Below are positions 25,747 to 34,308 of a stretch of 64,000 bases of DNA, one piece after another. Made by a program: the position numbers and the translations under genes. Location of the stretch: NCBI GenBank assembly GCA_040771825.1, contig JAXGZG010000004.1, positions 1-64,000 of the forward strand. Reading direction: 5' to 3'. Position 1 is the stretch's first letter. Each line of letters opens with the position of its first letter. The notes under the pieces are model-generated. The model saw nothing but the letters and a program-made list of their open reading frames with translations, did not search any database and was not told where the DNA came from. This stretch comes from JAXGZG01 sp040771825 (GTDB taxonomy: Bacteria; Bacillota; Sulfobacillia; Fermentithermobacillales; Fermentithermobacillaceae).

Positions 25747-26517
25747 CCTTTTCTCTCGGTCACGCCCCCAAACCTTCGCTTGCGTCCCGAATACTCCACA
25801 ACGGCCTTATATATGTCTGTGGGTCCAAAATCGGGCCACAGCACGTCCGTAAAAACCAACTCCGAATAAGCAGATTCCCATAGCAGGAAATTGGACAACC
25901 TTAGCTCTCCGGAGGTTCTGATGACTAGGTCAGGATCAGGTACGTCCCCGGCATAGAGAAAGCTTGGAAAACGCTTCCTCGGTTAGGGGAGGCGTCTTGC
26001 CCTTCGATTCCCTTAACTGAGCCACATACTTCTCTATGGCGTCTAGGATCTCTTGCCTGCCGCCGTAGTTCACGGCCAAGAGGACAACGAGGTTGTTCCC
26101 TGCCTTGGTGTCCGAGGCCGCTTTGGAGAGTGCCTCCGCAACCGGCCCCGGGAGTTCTCGCCACCTTCCCACGGGTCTTATGTGCACGCCGTTTTCAAGC
26201 AACTCCCGTCTGTCCGATCTGGCGTACTCAAGCAAAAGCCCCATCAAAAACTGCACTTCGTCCCTGGGCCTTCTCCAGTTCTCGGTGGAGAAGGTGAACA
26301 AAGTGCAGTATTTTATACCTAGTTTCAAAAGGGCGGGCAGGCATCTTCGCATACTTTCGACTCCTGCCCTGTGTCCTTCTTTCCTGGAAAGTCCTCGTTT
26401 GTTGGCCCACCGTCCGTTGCCGTCCATGATCACACCCAGGTGAACCGGAATACTCCCAGAAAGAGCCCGGTTCAACCACATGGACTCAATTGGATCGCCG
26501 GCACCGGCACTACTCAA
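25743..26517 (-). CDS. uppS: Undecaprenyl diphosphate synthase, frameshifted
   Basis: Makes the C55 lipid carrier for peptidoglycan. The first part has VIMDGNGRWA with the catalytic Asp, the HRAG motif, FTFSTENWRRP and VNYGGRQEI. At about 25957-25963 the frame is broken: AAG CTT TCT CTA leads to a stop after CRGRT, but dropping one T restores KLLYAGDVPDPDLVIRTSGE and then LSNFLLWESAYSEL to a TGA at 25743 that overlaps the cdsA start. The downstream half is perfectly conserved, so a single-base insertion, most simply a sequence error, is likely. Start is TTG 26517 or ATG 26481; the second gives the usual length. Confidence 0.88.
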
Positions 26518-26519
26518 AG

Positions 26520-27080
26520 CTACACTTCCATTATTTCTTTTTCTTTGACCGAAGCCAGATCGTCTACCACCTTAACGTACTTGTCAGTGAGTTTCTGCAC
26601 CTTGTCTTGGATCCTCTTGGATTCATCCTCAGACAAAGACTTGTTCTTCTCGCCTTTCTTGATTTCCTCATTGACGTCCCGCCGCACATTACGCAACGCC
26701 ACACGTTGAGACTCGCATTCTTTGCGCATGGACTTAAGAAGTTCCTGACGTCTTTCGCCTGTTAGCTGGGGCAGGGTCAATCGCAGGATATTGCCGTCGT
26801 TGATGGGCATGGCGCCAAGGTCAGCCTTCTGAATGGCCTTCTCCAAAGGCCCCAGCATTTTTTTGTCCCATGGCTGAACCACAAGGGTCCGCGGAGGTGT
26901 CACGCCTATGCTTGCCACCTGGTTAATGGGTGTAGGCATGCCGTAATAGTCGACCACAACCTTCTCTAAGAGCACTGGGGTCGCCCTTCCAGCCCTTGTG
27001 GTGGCCAATGTCTTTTTGAAACCTTCGATGACTTTCTTCATCCGGTCCTCTGCTTCGGCAAGAATTTCACGTTCGTCCAC
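26520..27080 (-). CDS. frr: Ribosome recycling factor
   Basis: 186 residues from GTG 27080, preceded by GGGAGGG. RRF and EF-G split the post-termination ribosome. Motifs: TTRAGRATPVLLEKVVVDYYG, TPINQVASI, LVVQPWDKKML and NDGNILRLTLPQLTGERR, with a long helical C-terminus (EDESKRIQDKVQKLTDKY). It sits between pyrH and uppS as in most Firmicutes; the pyrH stop is one base upstream of its start. Confidence 0.96.
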   Translation of the reverse strand: MDEREILAEAEDRMKKVIEGFKKTLATTRAGRATPVLLEKVVVDYYGMPTPINQVASIGVTPPRTLVVQPWDKKMLGPLEKAIQKADLGAMPINDGNILRLTLPQLTGERRQELLKSMRKECESQRVALRNVRRDVNEEIKKGEKNKSLSEDESKRIQDKVQKLTDKYVKVVDDLASVKEKEIMEV

Positions 27081-27081
27081 T

Positions 27082-27810
27082 CTACTCCCTCCCCACAAAG
27101 GTACCGACGTTCTCGCCTCTTACTGCTCTTTCAATATTACCATAAACATCCAAATCGAATACCACTAGGGGGATGCGGTTGTCCATGCAAAGGGTCGTGG
27201 CTGTGGCGTCCATAACTTTAAGCCGCTTCTGTATGAGCTCCATGTAATCCAGAGTCTCATACTTCTTGGCTTCGGGATTCTGATTTGGGTCGGAATCATA
27301 TACCCCATCGGTGCCTTTCTTCGCCATTAATATGGCCTGGGCTCCAATCTCTGCAGCCCTTAGAGCAGCAGTGGTGTCTGTGGAAAAGTACGGGTTCCCG
27401 CTGCCTGCGCCGAATATCACGATTCTCTTCTGTTTCAGATGATGAATAGCTTTTCTCCGGATATAAGGTTCCGCCACTTCCCGCATGTCGATAGAAGTCA
27501 TGAGCCTAGTGTCAAGACCGAGCCTTTCCAGACGCTCTTGAAGGGCCATGCAGTTGATGACAGTGGCCAGCATCCCCATGTAGTCAGAAGTGCCTCTGTC
27601 CATGCCTCCGGCTACACCCTTGGCTCCGCGCCAAAAGTTGCCTCCGCCCACCACAATGGAAATCTCGACACCCATCTGGGCGACGTCTCTTATCTGTTGA
27701 GCCAAGGACTCCACAACGCCAAGATCCAAGCCGAATCCAGATGACCCTGACATGGCTTCCCCGGAAACCTTGAGGACTACCCGGCTATATTTAACGGCTC
27801 CGTCCGCCAA
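27082..27810 (-). CDS. pyrH: UMP kinase
   Basis: 242-residue amino-acid-kinase fold enzyme making UDP from UMP. VVLKVSGEAM is the phosphate loop, IVVGGGNFWRG binds nucleotide, and KGTDGVYDSDPNQNPEAKKY is the ATP-site signature of bacterial UMP kinases. TTG at 27810 follows AAAGGATG by about 7 bases. The gene is immediately followed by frr and preceded by tsf. The protein is probably hexameric and allosterically controlled by GTP and UTP, as in the family. Confidence 0.96.
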   Translation of the reverse strand: MADGAVKYSRVVLKVSGEAMSGSSGFGLDLGVVESLAQQIRDVAQMGVEISIVVGGGNFWRGAKGVAGGMDRGTSDYMGMLATVINCMALQERLERLGLDTRLMTSIDMREVAEPYIRRKAIHHLKQKRIVIFGAGSGNPYFSTDTTAALRAAEIGAQAILMAKKGTDGVYDSDPNQNPEAKKYETLDYMELIQKRLKVMDATATTLCMDNRIPLVVFDLDVYGNIERAVRGENVGTFVGRE

Positions 27811-27835
27811 TGCCCATCATCCTTTCGGTGGCGCT

Positions 27836-28435
27836 TTAGCCTTCACCCAGCGCTATGCGGGCGAATCTCGCCACTACGATGTTCTCCCCCAACACGGCCA
27901 CCCTCTCAGCTATGACGTCCTTGACCTTCTTGGAGTCATCCCTGATGAAAGCCTGTTCCAGAAGACAAATCCTCTCGTAGAATTTAGAAAGCCTTCCCTG
28001 AACGATCTTATCCAGAATCGCTTCGGGCTTGCCTTCGCTCCTGGCTCGCTCTTTCTCTACGGCCTCTTCACGAGCGACTTCCTCCGGGGGCACTTGCTCC
28101 TTTGAGACATACTGGGGGTTAGCCCAGGCTATGTGCATGCAGATATCCTTGGCTAGTTCCCTAAACTGGTCAGTGCGAGCCACAAAGTCGGTTTCGCATT
28201 TGAGTTCCAATAGGACGCCTAACTTGCCATTGTGGTGGAGGTAGGCATCTACAATACCCTGTTCCGCGACTCTGCTAGCCTTCTTTGCGGCCGAAGCCAG
28301 ACCCTTCTTTCGGAGAAAATCGATGGCCTTCTCCATATCCCCTTGGCATTCCACCAGAGCCTTCTTGCAGTCCATCATGCCTGCGCCCGTCCGCTCGCGC
28401 AGATCCTTGATCATGTCCACAGTGATCTCGGCCAT
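27836..28435 (-). CDS. tsf: Elongation factor Ts
   Basis: 199 residues. The N-terminal UBA-like module (VKDLRERTGAGMMDCKKAL, near residues 8-27) and CETDFVARTDQF in the core identify the nucleotide exchange factor of EF-Tu. It is the short form found in many Clostridia and thermophiles, with one core subdomain and no long C-terminal dimerisation module; the C-terminus has LLEQAFIRDDSKKVKD. AGGAG precedes the ATG. It is 6 bases downstream of rpsB. Confidence 0.96.
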   Translation of the reverse strand: MAEITVDMIKDLRERTGAGMMDCKKALVECQGDMEKAIDFLRKKGLASAAKKASRVAEQGIVDAYLHHNGKLGVLLELKCETDFVARTDQFRELAKDICMHIAWANPQYVSKEQVPPEEVAREEAVEKERARSEGKPEAILDKIVQGRLSKFYERICLLEQAFIRDDSKKVKDVIAERVAVLGENIVVARFARIALGEG

Positions 28436-28441
28436 TTTACG

Positions 28442-29143
28442 TCACTCCTCCTGAACTTGGACTCCTTGCTTTCCTTCAAGTATGGCGTCGGCCATTTTGC
28501 CGGAAATGAGTTTTACGGATCGTATGGCATCATCGTTGCCAGGGATAATGTAATCTATCTCGTCGGGATCGCAGTTTGTGTCAACTATGGCCACAACGGG
28601 GATGCCCAAGCGCCTAGCTTCGAGTATTGCGATGCGCTCTTTCCGCGGGTCAACCACAAAAAGGGCATCGGGAAGTGCCTGCATACCCTTAATGCCCTGG
28701 AAGTACTTCTCGAGTTTCGCCTTGTCTTTCATAAGAAGAGCGGCTTCTTTTTTGGTAAGCCTATCGAGGTAGCCTGAGGTCTCCCACTCTTCAAGTTCTA
28801 GGAGCCTTTGGATGCGCTTTTGGATAGTTACGAAGTTGGTTAGGGTGCCGCCCAGCCATCGCTGGTTGACGTAGAACTCCCCGGCCCGTTTGGCCTCGTT
28901 CTCCACGGCCTCTTGGGCCTGCTTCTTGGTGCCTACGAATAGGATTCTGCCCCCGCCCTGGGAAACGCTTCGCACAAAATCGTAGGCGTCATCGATCATG
29001 CGGACGGTCTTCTGGAGATCTATGATGTAGATACCGTTTCTTTCGATGAAGATATAGGGCTTCATCTTTGGGTTCCATCTGCGGGTCTGGTGACCGAAGT
29101 GAACTCCGGCCTCAAGCAACTGCTTCATGGTCACTACGGGCAA
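28442..29143 (-). CDS. rpsB: 30S ribosomal protein S2
   Basis: 234 residues. TTG 29143 preceded by GGAGGTG is chosen since it gives the universal VVTMKQLLEAGVHFGHQTRRWNPKM near the N-terminus. Other hallmarks are IYIIDLQKT, GTKKQAQE, WLGGTLTNF and AIVDTNCDPDEIDYIIPGNDDAIRS. S2 joins the 30S subunit late and helps recruit S1 or mRNA. It heads the operon that ends with polC, about 10 kb downstream. Confidence 0.97.
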   Translation of the reverse strand: MPVVTMKQLLEAGVHFGHQTRRWNPKMKPYIFIERNGIYIIDLQKTVRMIDDAYDFVRSVSQGGGRILFVGTKKQAQEAVENEAKRAGEFYVNQRWLGGTLTNFVTIQKRIQRLLELEEWETSGYLDRLTKKEAALLMKDKAKLEKYFQGIKGMQALPDALFVVDPRKERIAILEARRLGIPVVAIVDTNCDPDEIDYIIPGNDDAIRSVKLISGKMADAILEGKQGVQVQEE

Positions 29144-29257
29144 AATTAAGCACCTCCATGGTTTTTCCGCCGCTGCCATCAGCGGGACCGCGACTCCTGT
29201 GGAGCACCGTGCGGTACCTCCGGCAACGTGAGTAGTCTCTAGACCTTGGGTAGTATA
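29144..29257 (-). promoter_or_regulatory. rpsB promoter (extended -10) and leader
   Basis: TGATATACT on the minus strand (TATACT at 29257-29252) is an extended -10; the -35 position TAGTGG is poor. It lies just upstream of the sigma factor stop codon boundary. The leader of roughly 100 bases folds a hairpin, GGAG-GT-ACCG-CA-CGGT-G-CTCC, before the rpsB ribosome site. Such S2 leaders can mediate autoregulation in other bacteria; that role here is a guess. Confidence 0.45.
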
Positions 29258-29277
29258 TCACATTTGTCTTGGTGCCA

Positions 29278-30060
29278 CTAAGTCCGAAGCCTGTGCAATT
29301 TACCTTTCATCCTGATTACAGCCTTAGTGTGAAGCTGAGAAATGCGGGACGGAGACACTTTCATTATGCAAGCGATTTCCTTGACTGTGAGGCCTTCGAA
29401 ATAGTAGAGGTTGACCACAAGTCTTTCTCTCTGGGGAAGACGCTCTATGGCTTTGGCCAAGGCCTCTCGTCTGCATACCCACTCGGCTTCTTCCAGAGGA
29501 TTGGGAGCTTTCTCATCTTTGACTTCTGTTCTACGAGACGAAGTGTCCGGGTCATCAGAACTGCCCCATACATCCTCAAGGGAAAGTACAGACGAACTGG
29601 CCATATCCCGAATTCTTCGGTCATATTCCTCCTTGGTCATCCCCAGTTCCTGGGCAATCTCAGCGTCGGTAGCTGAACGTCCCAGCCGATTTTCCAGGTC
29701 TCTGGTTGTGGTCTCTAGAATCCTGTTCCGGTGACGTACCGAGACGGGCACCCAGTCCATGGACCGGAGTCCGTCGATCATGGCTCCCCGGATTCGGGCA
29801 ATGGCGTAAGTCTCGAACTTGACTCCCCGTTCTGGATCAAACCGTTCAATAGCATCAATGAGGCCAAGGCTTCCGTAGCCCACTAGGTCGCCCTCATCGA
29901 CACTTTTAGGCAGGTTAACCGCCATACGACCTGCCACGTACTTTACCAGGGCCGCATAGCGAGTGATCAGGGTCTCTCTGGCCACCGATTCCGCGCCGAC
30001 CTTGTAAGCGTGCCACAGTTCGTGGGTGGTTTTGTCTCTTACCTCCGCTACGCTTTGCAT
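29278..30060 (-). CDS. fliA: RNA polymerase sigma factor, FliA/WhiG (SigD) type
   Basis: About 260 residues from ATG 30060, nine bases after TTGGAG; a longer frame to 30114 lacks a site. Region 2 has VDEGDLVGYGSLGLIDAIERFDPERGVKFETYAIARIRGAMIDGLR in shorter matching parts typical of sigma-28; region 3 holds LGRSATDAEIAQELGM; region 4 holds LPQRERLVVNLYYFEGLTVKEIACIM and VSPSRISQLHTKAV. This sigma class drives flagellar late genes or, in Streptomyces, sporulation. It often ends the fla/che operon next to rpsB; no flagellar genes are visible on its upstream side here. Confidence 0.9.
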   Translation of the reverse strand: MQSVAEVRDKTTHELWHAYKVGAESVARETLITRYAALVKYVAGRMAVNLPKSVDEGDLVGYGSLGLIDAIERFDPERGVKFETYAIARIRGAMIDGLRSMDWVPVSVRHRNRILETTTRDLENRLGRSATDAEIAQELGMTKEEYDRRIRDMASSSVLSLEDVWGSSDDPDTSSRRTEVKDEKAPNPLEEAEWVCRREALAKAIERLPQRERLVVNLYYFEGLTVKEIACIMKVSPSRISQLHTKAVIRMKGKLHRLRT

Positions 30061-30131
30061 CTCTTTGCTCCAATCTCCCCCTACCAGGCAGAAGGGGATG
30101 TAGTGATTCTTCAACTAGGGTCAAAAGCAAA

Positions 30132-30160
30132 TGCCTTCCGGCGCCAAAAACCGGAAGGCA
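30132..30160 (-). terminator. Hairpin terminator upstream of fliA-type gene
   Basis: TGCCTTCCGG (30132-30141) pairs with CCGGAAGGCA (30151-30160). On the minus strand TTTGCTTTT follows the stem. It would terminate transcription coming through from codY, or act as an attenuator in the leader of the sigma factor gene. Confidence 0.8.
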
Positions 30161-30370
30161 TAGATAAAACAACTACCGCCCTTCGGCAACCCGGCTATCC
30201 TAGCGCGTAACTCGCGCTTTAGACCCGTGGCTTTGCGTCACTATCTTTCGACAGTTTTGCCATTATCGGCGCACGGCAACTTTTGGACATTCCCTTGTCA
30301 CGACTGCATTCTACGGGAAAACCAAAACTCCTTCTTTTTCAGTACCAAGTTTTCACAAGTCACAAAAAGG

Positions 30371-30397
30371 AACGAGCGGGTGCCCTGCCCGCTCGTT
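30371..30397 (-). terminator. codY terminator
   Basis: AACGAGCGGG (30371-30380) pairs with CCCGCTCGTT (30388-30397) around a seven-base loop, followed on the minus strand by CCTTTTTGTG. It is 23 bases after the codY stop and closes the xerC-hslV-hslU-codY operon. Confidence 0.9.
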
Positions 30398-30419
30398 ATC
30401 CCTCTGCAAAAATTGCGAT

Positions 30420-31193
30420 CTAGCGCAGTTTCTTCAGTTCCTCAAGGAGCTTTCCGTTAAGAACTCGGATATAGGTGCCTTTCATCCCAAGTGATCTAGA
30501 CTCGATTACCCCTGCCGATTCAAACTTCCTGAGAGCATTGACGATTACCGATCTTGTAATGCCCACGCGGTCGGCCACCTTGGACGCCACCAGAAATCCT
30601 TCATCCCCGCCAAGCTCCTCAAAAATGTGCCTCATGGCGTTGAGTTCCGAGAAGGATAGGGTGCCCAAAGCTACCTGGACTGCGGTGCGGCTGCGGGTTT
30701 CTTCCTCTACGGTCTCCTGGTTATACCGGATGATCTCCATGGCGGTGACCGTCGCGGCGTGCTCCGCAAGGACAAGATCCTCTATGTCGAAATCCCTACC
30801 GGCCCGAGCCAAGAGCAAAGTTCCTAGCCTGTCGCCGCCTGCCAAGACCGGCAAGATCGTTGTTACCTTTTCATTATACGGGCAAGGAACGCCCTCTTTG
30901 AAGACACAAGTCCCATTCTGTCTGATATTGGCACACGTCTCACGGTACATGTAAAGCCTCTCGTTATAAGACACTGGAAACTCGTTCTGACCCAAGACTT
31001 CGTCGATCATTACGTTGCACTGGAAATCATTCAACAGCGCGTAGCCGAGGACTTTACCCATCTTGTCTAGGACATAGACGTTGCAGTCGATGGAATCCCG
31101 AATCACTTTAGCACTGGTGAAAAAGTCTACTTCGGTGGCTACCATTGAGAGAAGCTGGTTCATTCGTCGTGTCTTGTCCAGTAGCGTCTGCAT
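30420..31193 (-). CDS. codY: GTP-sensing global repressor CodY
   Basis: 257 residues. N-terminal GAF domain (about 1-155) that binds branched-chain amino acids, starting with LLDKTRRMNQLLS; a linker helix; and a C-terminal winged helix-turn-helix (about 190-250) with ASKVADRVGITRSVIVNALR and SRSLGMKGTYI. GGAGGAAC precedes the ATG. In Firmicutes CodY represses nutrient-adaptation, sporulation and transport genes when GTP and Ile/Leu/Val are plentiful. It is last in the xerC-hslVU-codY operon, a conserved arrangement, and has its own terminator. Confidence 0.97.
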   Translation of the reverse strand: MQTLLDKTRRMNQLLSMVATEVDFFTSAKVIRDSIDCNVYVLDKMGKVLGYALLNDFQCNVMIDEVLGQNEFPVSYNERLYMYRETCANIRQNGTCVFKEGVPCPYNEKVTTILPVLAGGDRLGTLLLARAGRDFDIEDLVLAEHAATVTAMEIIRYNQETVEEETRSRTAVQVALGTLSFSELNAMRHIFEELGGDEGFLVASKVADRVGITRSVIVNALRKFESAGVIESRSLGMKGTYIRVLNGKLLEELKKLR

Positions 31194-31246
31194 TTTGTTC
31201 CTCCTCTGTTCCCTTGTGGCCTTGAAAGAAACCCTGTCCTTTTGTC

Positions 31247-32647
31247 CTACAGAATGTACCGAGATACATCCTTGTCTTGGACAAGGTCTTGCATCCTGTT
31301 CCGCACATACTCCCTATCAACAGTGACACGCTTTTCATGGGTGTCCGGGGCTTGAAAAAGGACTTCCTCCAGGAGTTTTTCTATGACGGTGTGAAGCCGC
31401 CTGGCACCGATATTCTCCGCCTCCTGGTTCACAGTGTAGGCCATCTCGGCCAGTTCCAAGACGCCATCATCCATAAAGACTACTTCGACGCCATCGGTGG
31501 CCAACAGAGCTCGGTACTGCTTTGTCAGAGAGTTCTCCGGCTCGGTCAGAATCCTTACAAAATCCTCCTGGGTGAGGGGCTCCAGTTCAACCCGGATCGG
31601 GAAGCGCCCCTGAAGCTCTGGGATCAGGTCTGCGGGTTTGGTGACGTGAAAAGCGCCGGCGCCGATAAATAGGATGTGGTCTGTCTTGACCGGGCCATAC
31701 TTGGTTACTATTGTGGTTCCTTCCACAATGGGCAAGAGGTCCCTTTGGACGCCTTCTCGAGAGACATCGGGGCCTGCGCCCCGCTCACGCCCGGCGATCT
31801 TGTCAAGCTCATCCAAAAAAACGATACCCAGTTTCTCTGCCCTGTTGATGGCCTCACTGACGATAGAATCTTGGTCCACCAGTTTGGCTGACTCCTCTTG
31901 CGCAAGAATCTTGCGGGCTTCTCGAATCTTGACCCGTCGGTGTTTCTTCTTCTTGGGAAGGACCCCGCCGAGCATGTCCTGAATGTTCAGCCCCATTTCC
32001 TGCATCGAAGATCCATCAAAGAACTCCAACGTAGGTACCGAGGTGTCTTCGACCTCAATCTCGATGTCGTCATCCTCTAGTTCCCCTCTGGAAAGGCGCT
32101 CCCGCATGAGCCTTCGTTCGGCCTTGGCTGCCCGCACCTTATCCTCGAACTCATCATCGTCCAAAGACTCTTGGCGGGGCGCAGGGTTAAAGAGCATCTC
32201 AACAGGATTTCTGGATGCTTCCCTTTTCTTGGGGATAGGGATCAGCAGATCAACCAATCTATCTTGTGCCAACGCCTGAGCTCGTCCCTTTACTTCCTCG
32301 TACTTCTCGTTCCTAACCATTCTCACTGCCGATTCCACAAGATCCCGGACGATGGAATCCACATCCCTGCCCACGTAGCCGACTTCTGTGAACTTTGATG
32401 CTTCGACTTTGGTAAAAGGCGCGTTTACCAGTTTGGCCAATCTTCTGCAAATCTCGGTCTTGCCAACGCCTGTGGGCCCTATCATCAGGATGTTCTTGGG
32501 TACTATGTCATCCTGAAGGTCGCCCTGGACTCTCTGTCTGCGCAGCCGGTTTCTGATGGCAACAGCCGCGGCCTTCTTGGCGTTTTCCTGACCGACAATG
32601 AACTTGTCGAGCTCACTGACGATCTGTCGCGGTGTAAGGTCAGCCAT
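31247..32647 (-). CDS. hslU: ATP-dependent protease ATPase subunit HslU (ClpY)
   Basis: 466-residue AAA+ unfoldase that feeds substrates to HslV. N-domain LTPRQIVSELDKFIVGQENAKKA, Walker A GPTGVGKTE, the pore-loop region KFTEVGYVGRDVDSIVRDL, a variable acidic I-domain (about 140-240), Walker B GIVFLDELDKIA, and sensor motifs in FIGAGAFHVTKPADLIPELQGRFPIRVEL. The C-terminal end (KDVSRYIL) is the tail that docks into HslV. It lies 29 bases downstream of hslV and upstream of codY. Confidence 0.97.
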   Translation of the reverse strand: MADLTPRQIVSELDKFIVGQENAKKAAAVAIRNRLRRQRVQGDLQDDIVPKNILMIGPTGVGKTEICRRLAKLVNAPFTKVEASKFTEVGYVGRDVDSIVRDLVESAVRMVRNEKYEEVKGRAQALAQDRLVDLLIPIPKKREASRNPVEMLFNPAPRQESLDDDEFEDKVRAAKAERRLMRERLSRGELEDDDIEIEVEDTSVPTLEFFDGSSMQEMGLNIQDMLGGVLPKKKKHRRVKIREARKILAQEESAKLVDQDSIVSEAINRAEKLGIVFLDELDKIAGRERGAGPDVSREGVQRDLLPIVEGTTIVTKYGPVKTDHILFIGAGAFHVTKPADLIPELQGRFPIRVELEPLTQEDFVRILTEPENSLTKQYRALLATDGVEVVFMDDGVLELAEMAYTVNQEAENIGARRLHTVIEKLLEEVLFQAPDTHEKRVTVDREYVRNRMQDLVQDKDVSRYIL

Positions 32648-32676
32648 TAGCGCACCATCCTTTCAACTTCGAGCCC

Positions 32677-33234
32677 TTAATCTAGTTCTTCTACTACAAT
32701 GTTGTCATTGGTATATATGCATATTGACGAAGCGATCTGGAGTGCTTCCCTGGCGATAGACGGAGCGTCCATGGCGGTAAACTTCATGAGGGCTTTGGCA
32801 GCTGCCATGGCGTATGACCCTCCGGAGCCGATTGCCAAGACCGGGTCATCTGGTTCGATAACCTCGCCCGTACCGCTCACAAGCAATATCTTGGATCTAT
32901 CCATGCAAAGAAGCATAGCCTGAAGCTGCCGGAGCATCCTGTCGGTTCGCCATTCTTTGGCAAGATCTACGGCTGCCCTCAGAAGGTCCCCTCTGGTTTC
33001 CTCAAGGTGGCTTTCAAGTTTGTCGAAAAGAGTGAATGCATCCCCCACTGACCCGGCAAACCCGGCGAGTATGGATCCCTTGTGGATTTTCCGGACTTTT
33101 CTTGCGCCTGATTTGAGGACAGTGTGGTTGGATTCCAAGGTAACCTGGCCATCGCCTGCCATGGCCGACTTGCCGCCGGCCCGCACTGCCAGCACCGTGG
33201 TGCTTCTGACCAGAGAACCGCCTTCGGGTTTCAT
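32677..33234 (-). CDS. hslV: ATP-dependent protease subunit HslV (ClpQ)
   Basis: 185-residue proteasome-like peptidase forming dodecamers with HslU hexamers. The mature enzyme begins at the Thr of TTVLAVRAGGKSAMAGDGQVT after a propeptide of about 11 residues. GSILAGFAGSVGDAFTLFDKLE, LRQLQAMLLCMD and GSGGSYAMAAAKAL are family motifs. The start ATGA overlaps the xerC stop. B. subtilis ClpQ uses an N-terminal Ser; here the catalytic residue is Thr as in most bacteria. Confidence 0.97.
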   Translation of the reverse strand: MKPEGGSLVRSTTVLAVRAGGKSAMAGDGQVTLESNHTVLKSGARKVRKIHKGSILAGFAGSVGDAFTLFDKLESHLEETRGDLLRAAVDLAKEWRTDRMLRQLQAMLLCMDRSKILLVSGTGEVIEPDDPVLAIGSGGSYAMAAAKALMKFTAMDAPSIAREALQIASSICIYTNDNIVVEELD

Positions 33235-34202
33235 TCTTTACTTCCTTTCTCGATCCCATCACCCAGAGCCGTCCTGTGCGCCCTGGGATGAGCCTTTTGG
33301 TAGACTTCTCTAAGCCTATCCGGGAGGACGTGAGTATATATCTGGGTGGTCCTGATGGTCGCGTGTCCTAACATGTCCTGGACGGATCTCAAGTCCGCTC
33401 CCCCCGCCAGAAGATGTGTGGCGAAAGAGTGCCTTAGAGTATGGGGTGAGCATCTCTTGGGGTCCATCCCACATTGGAGAAGGTACTTCTCTACAATTCT
33501 CCCAACGGACCTAGGTGAGAGCCGCTGCCCGCGAGCGTTAAGAAACAGGGGTGCCTTAGTGGCGGAGCCCAGCTTGTTTCCTGCCAACTGGGGCCTTCCC
33601 TGACCGAGGTAGTCTCCCAATGCCTCGATGGCCATGGAGCCCACAGGGACCAGCCTCTCCTTGCTGCCCTTTCCAAGGACCCGAGCAAACCCCAAAGAGT
33701 AGTCGATATCGCCCACGTTGAGACCACAGACCTCGCCGACTCTAAGCCCCGTTCCGTACAGGAGCTCAAGAATAGCGCGATCTCTTTTGCCAAGGGGCGT
33801 GCTCACTGGAGGGGCTACCACAAGCTTCTCGGCCTCTGCTACAGAGAGCACCTTGGGAAGGGTCAGCCCAGTCTTTCTAGGGGCCACTTCCTTGGCGGGG
33901 TTCCCCTGTAGCACTCTCCTTCTTCCCAGAAACCTCACGAAACTTCGCACGCATGAGGTCTTTCTGGAAATGGACGTCTTCTGGTAACCCTCTTTTGCCA
34001 GATACCGCACAAACCCCCTGATAGCATCGCCGGTGACGGCAGTGGGCTCCAGAGGCGCCGTGAGGCCAATCTCGTGTTCCAGAAAACGGAAAAACTGAGC
34101 CAGATCGTTGGCGTAGGCATCTTGCGTACTGGGACTCTGAGTCCTAGATACTCCGATCTCCGCCAAAAAATCGTCTCGCCAATCCTCCAAGGATTTACCC
34201 AA
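33231..34202 (-). CDS. xerC: Tyrosine recombinase XerC
   Basis: 323 residues. An N-terminal SAM-like core-binding domain (about 5-105) is followed by the catalytic domain with Arg in GTGLRVGEVCGL, HTLRHSFATHLL supplying His-x-x-Arg, the LGHATIRTTQIYTHV segment with the second His and the nucleophile Tyr. XerC with XerD resolves chromosome dimers at dif. TTG 34202 lies near GGAGAAGG. It is the first gene of the operon with hslV, hslU and codY; the trmFO gene often found between topA and xerC is absent. Confidence 0.93.
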   Translation of the reverse strand: MGKSLEDWRDDFLAEIGVSRTQSPSTQDAYANDLAQFFRFLEHEIGLTAPLEPTAVTGDAIRGFVRYLAKEGYQKTSISRKTSCVRSFVRFLGRRRVLQGNPAKEVAPRKTGLTLPKVLSVAEAEKLVVAPPVSTPLGKRDRAILELLYGTGLRVGEVCGLNVGDIDYSLGFARVLGKGSKERLVPVGSMAIEALGDYLGQGRPQLAGNKLGSATKAPLFLNARGQRLSPRSVGRIVEKYLLQCGMDPKRCSPHTLRHSFATHLLAGGADLRSVQDMLGHATIRTTQIYTHVLPDRLREVYQKAHPRAHRTALGDGIEKGSKE

Positions 34203-34232
34203 CGGAACACCTTCTCCGGCTCACCATGTTAA

Positions 34233-34291
34233 GTGAATGTGAATACCCAAGCATACAGCAGTATATTAACATTCACGAAAGCCGCGGGCAA
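34233..34291 (-). promoter_or_regulatory. xerC operon promoter inside an inverted-repeat operator
   Basis: On the minus strand TTGCCC (34291-34286), 17 bases, then TAATAT (34268-34263). Overlapping this is an inverted repeat: GTGAATGTGAATA at 34233-34245 against TATTAACATTCAC at 34264-34276, matching in 12 of 13 positions, with 18 bases between arms. One arm covers the -10 box and the other the early transcribed region, the classic placement for a repressor site. Confidence 0.6.
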
Positions 34292-34308
34292 CCTGTATTC
34301 TCAATTTT

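Larger units (their letters stand above)
30061..30419. other. codY-fliA intergenic region with two terminators
   Basis: The 360 bases between the sigma factor and codY hold two strong hairpins (30132-30160 and 30371-30397), both oriented as minus-strand terminators. Between them no gene is seen. A promoter for the sigma factor should lie in or near this stretch, but I cannot identify it with confidence. Confidence 0.5.
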
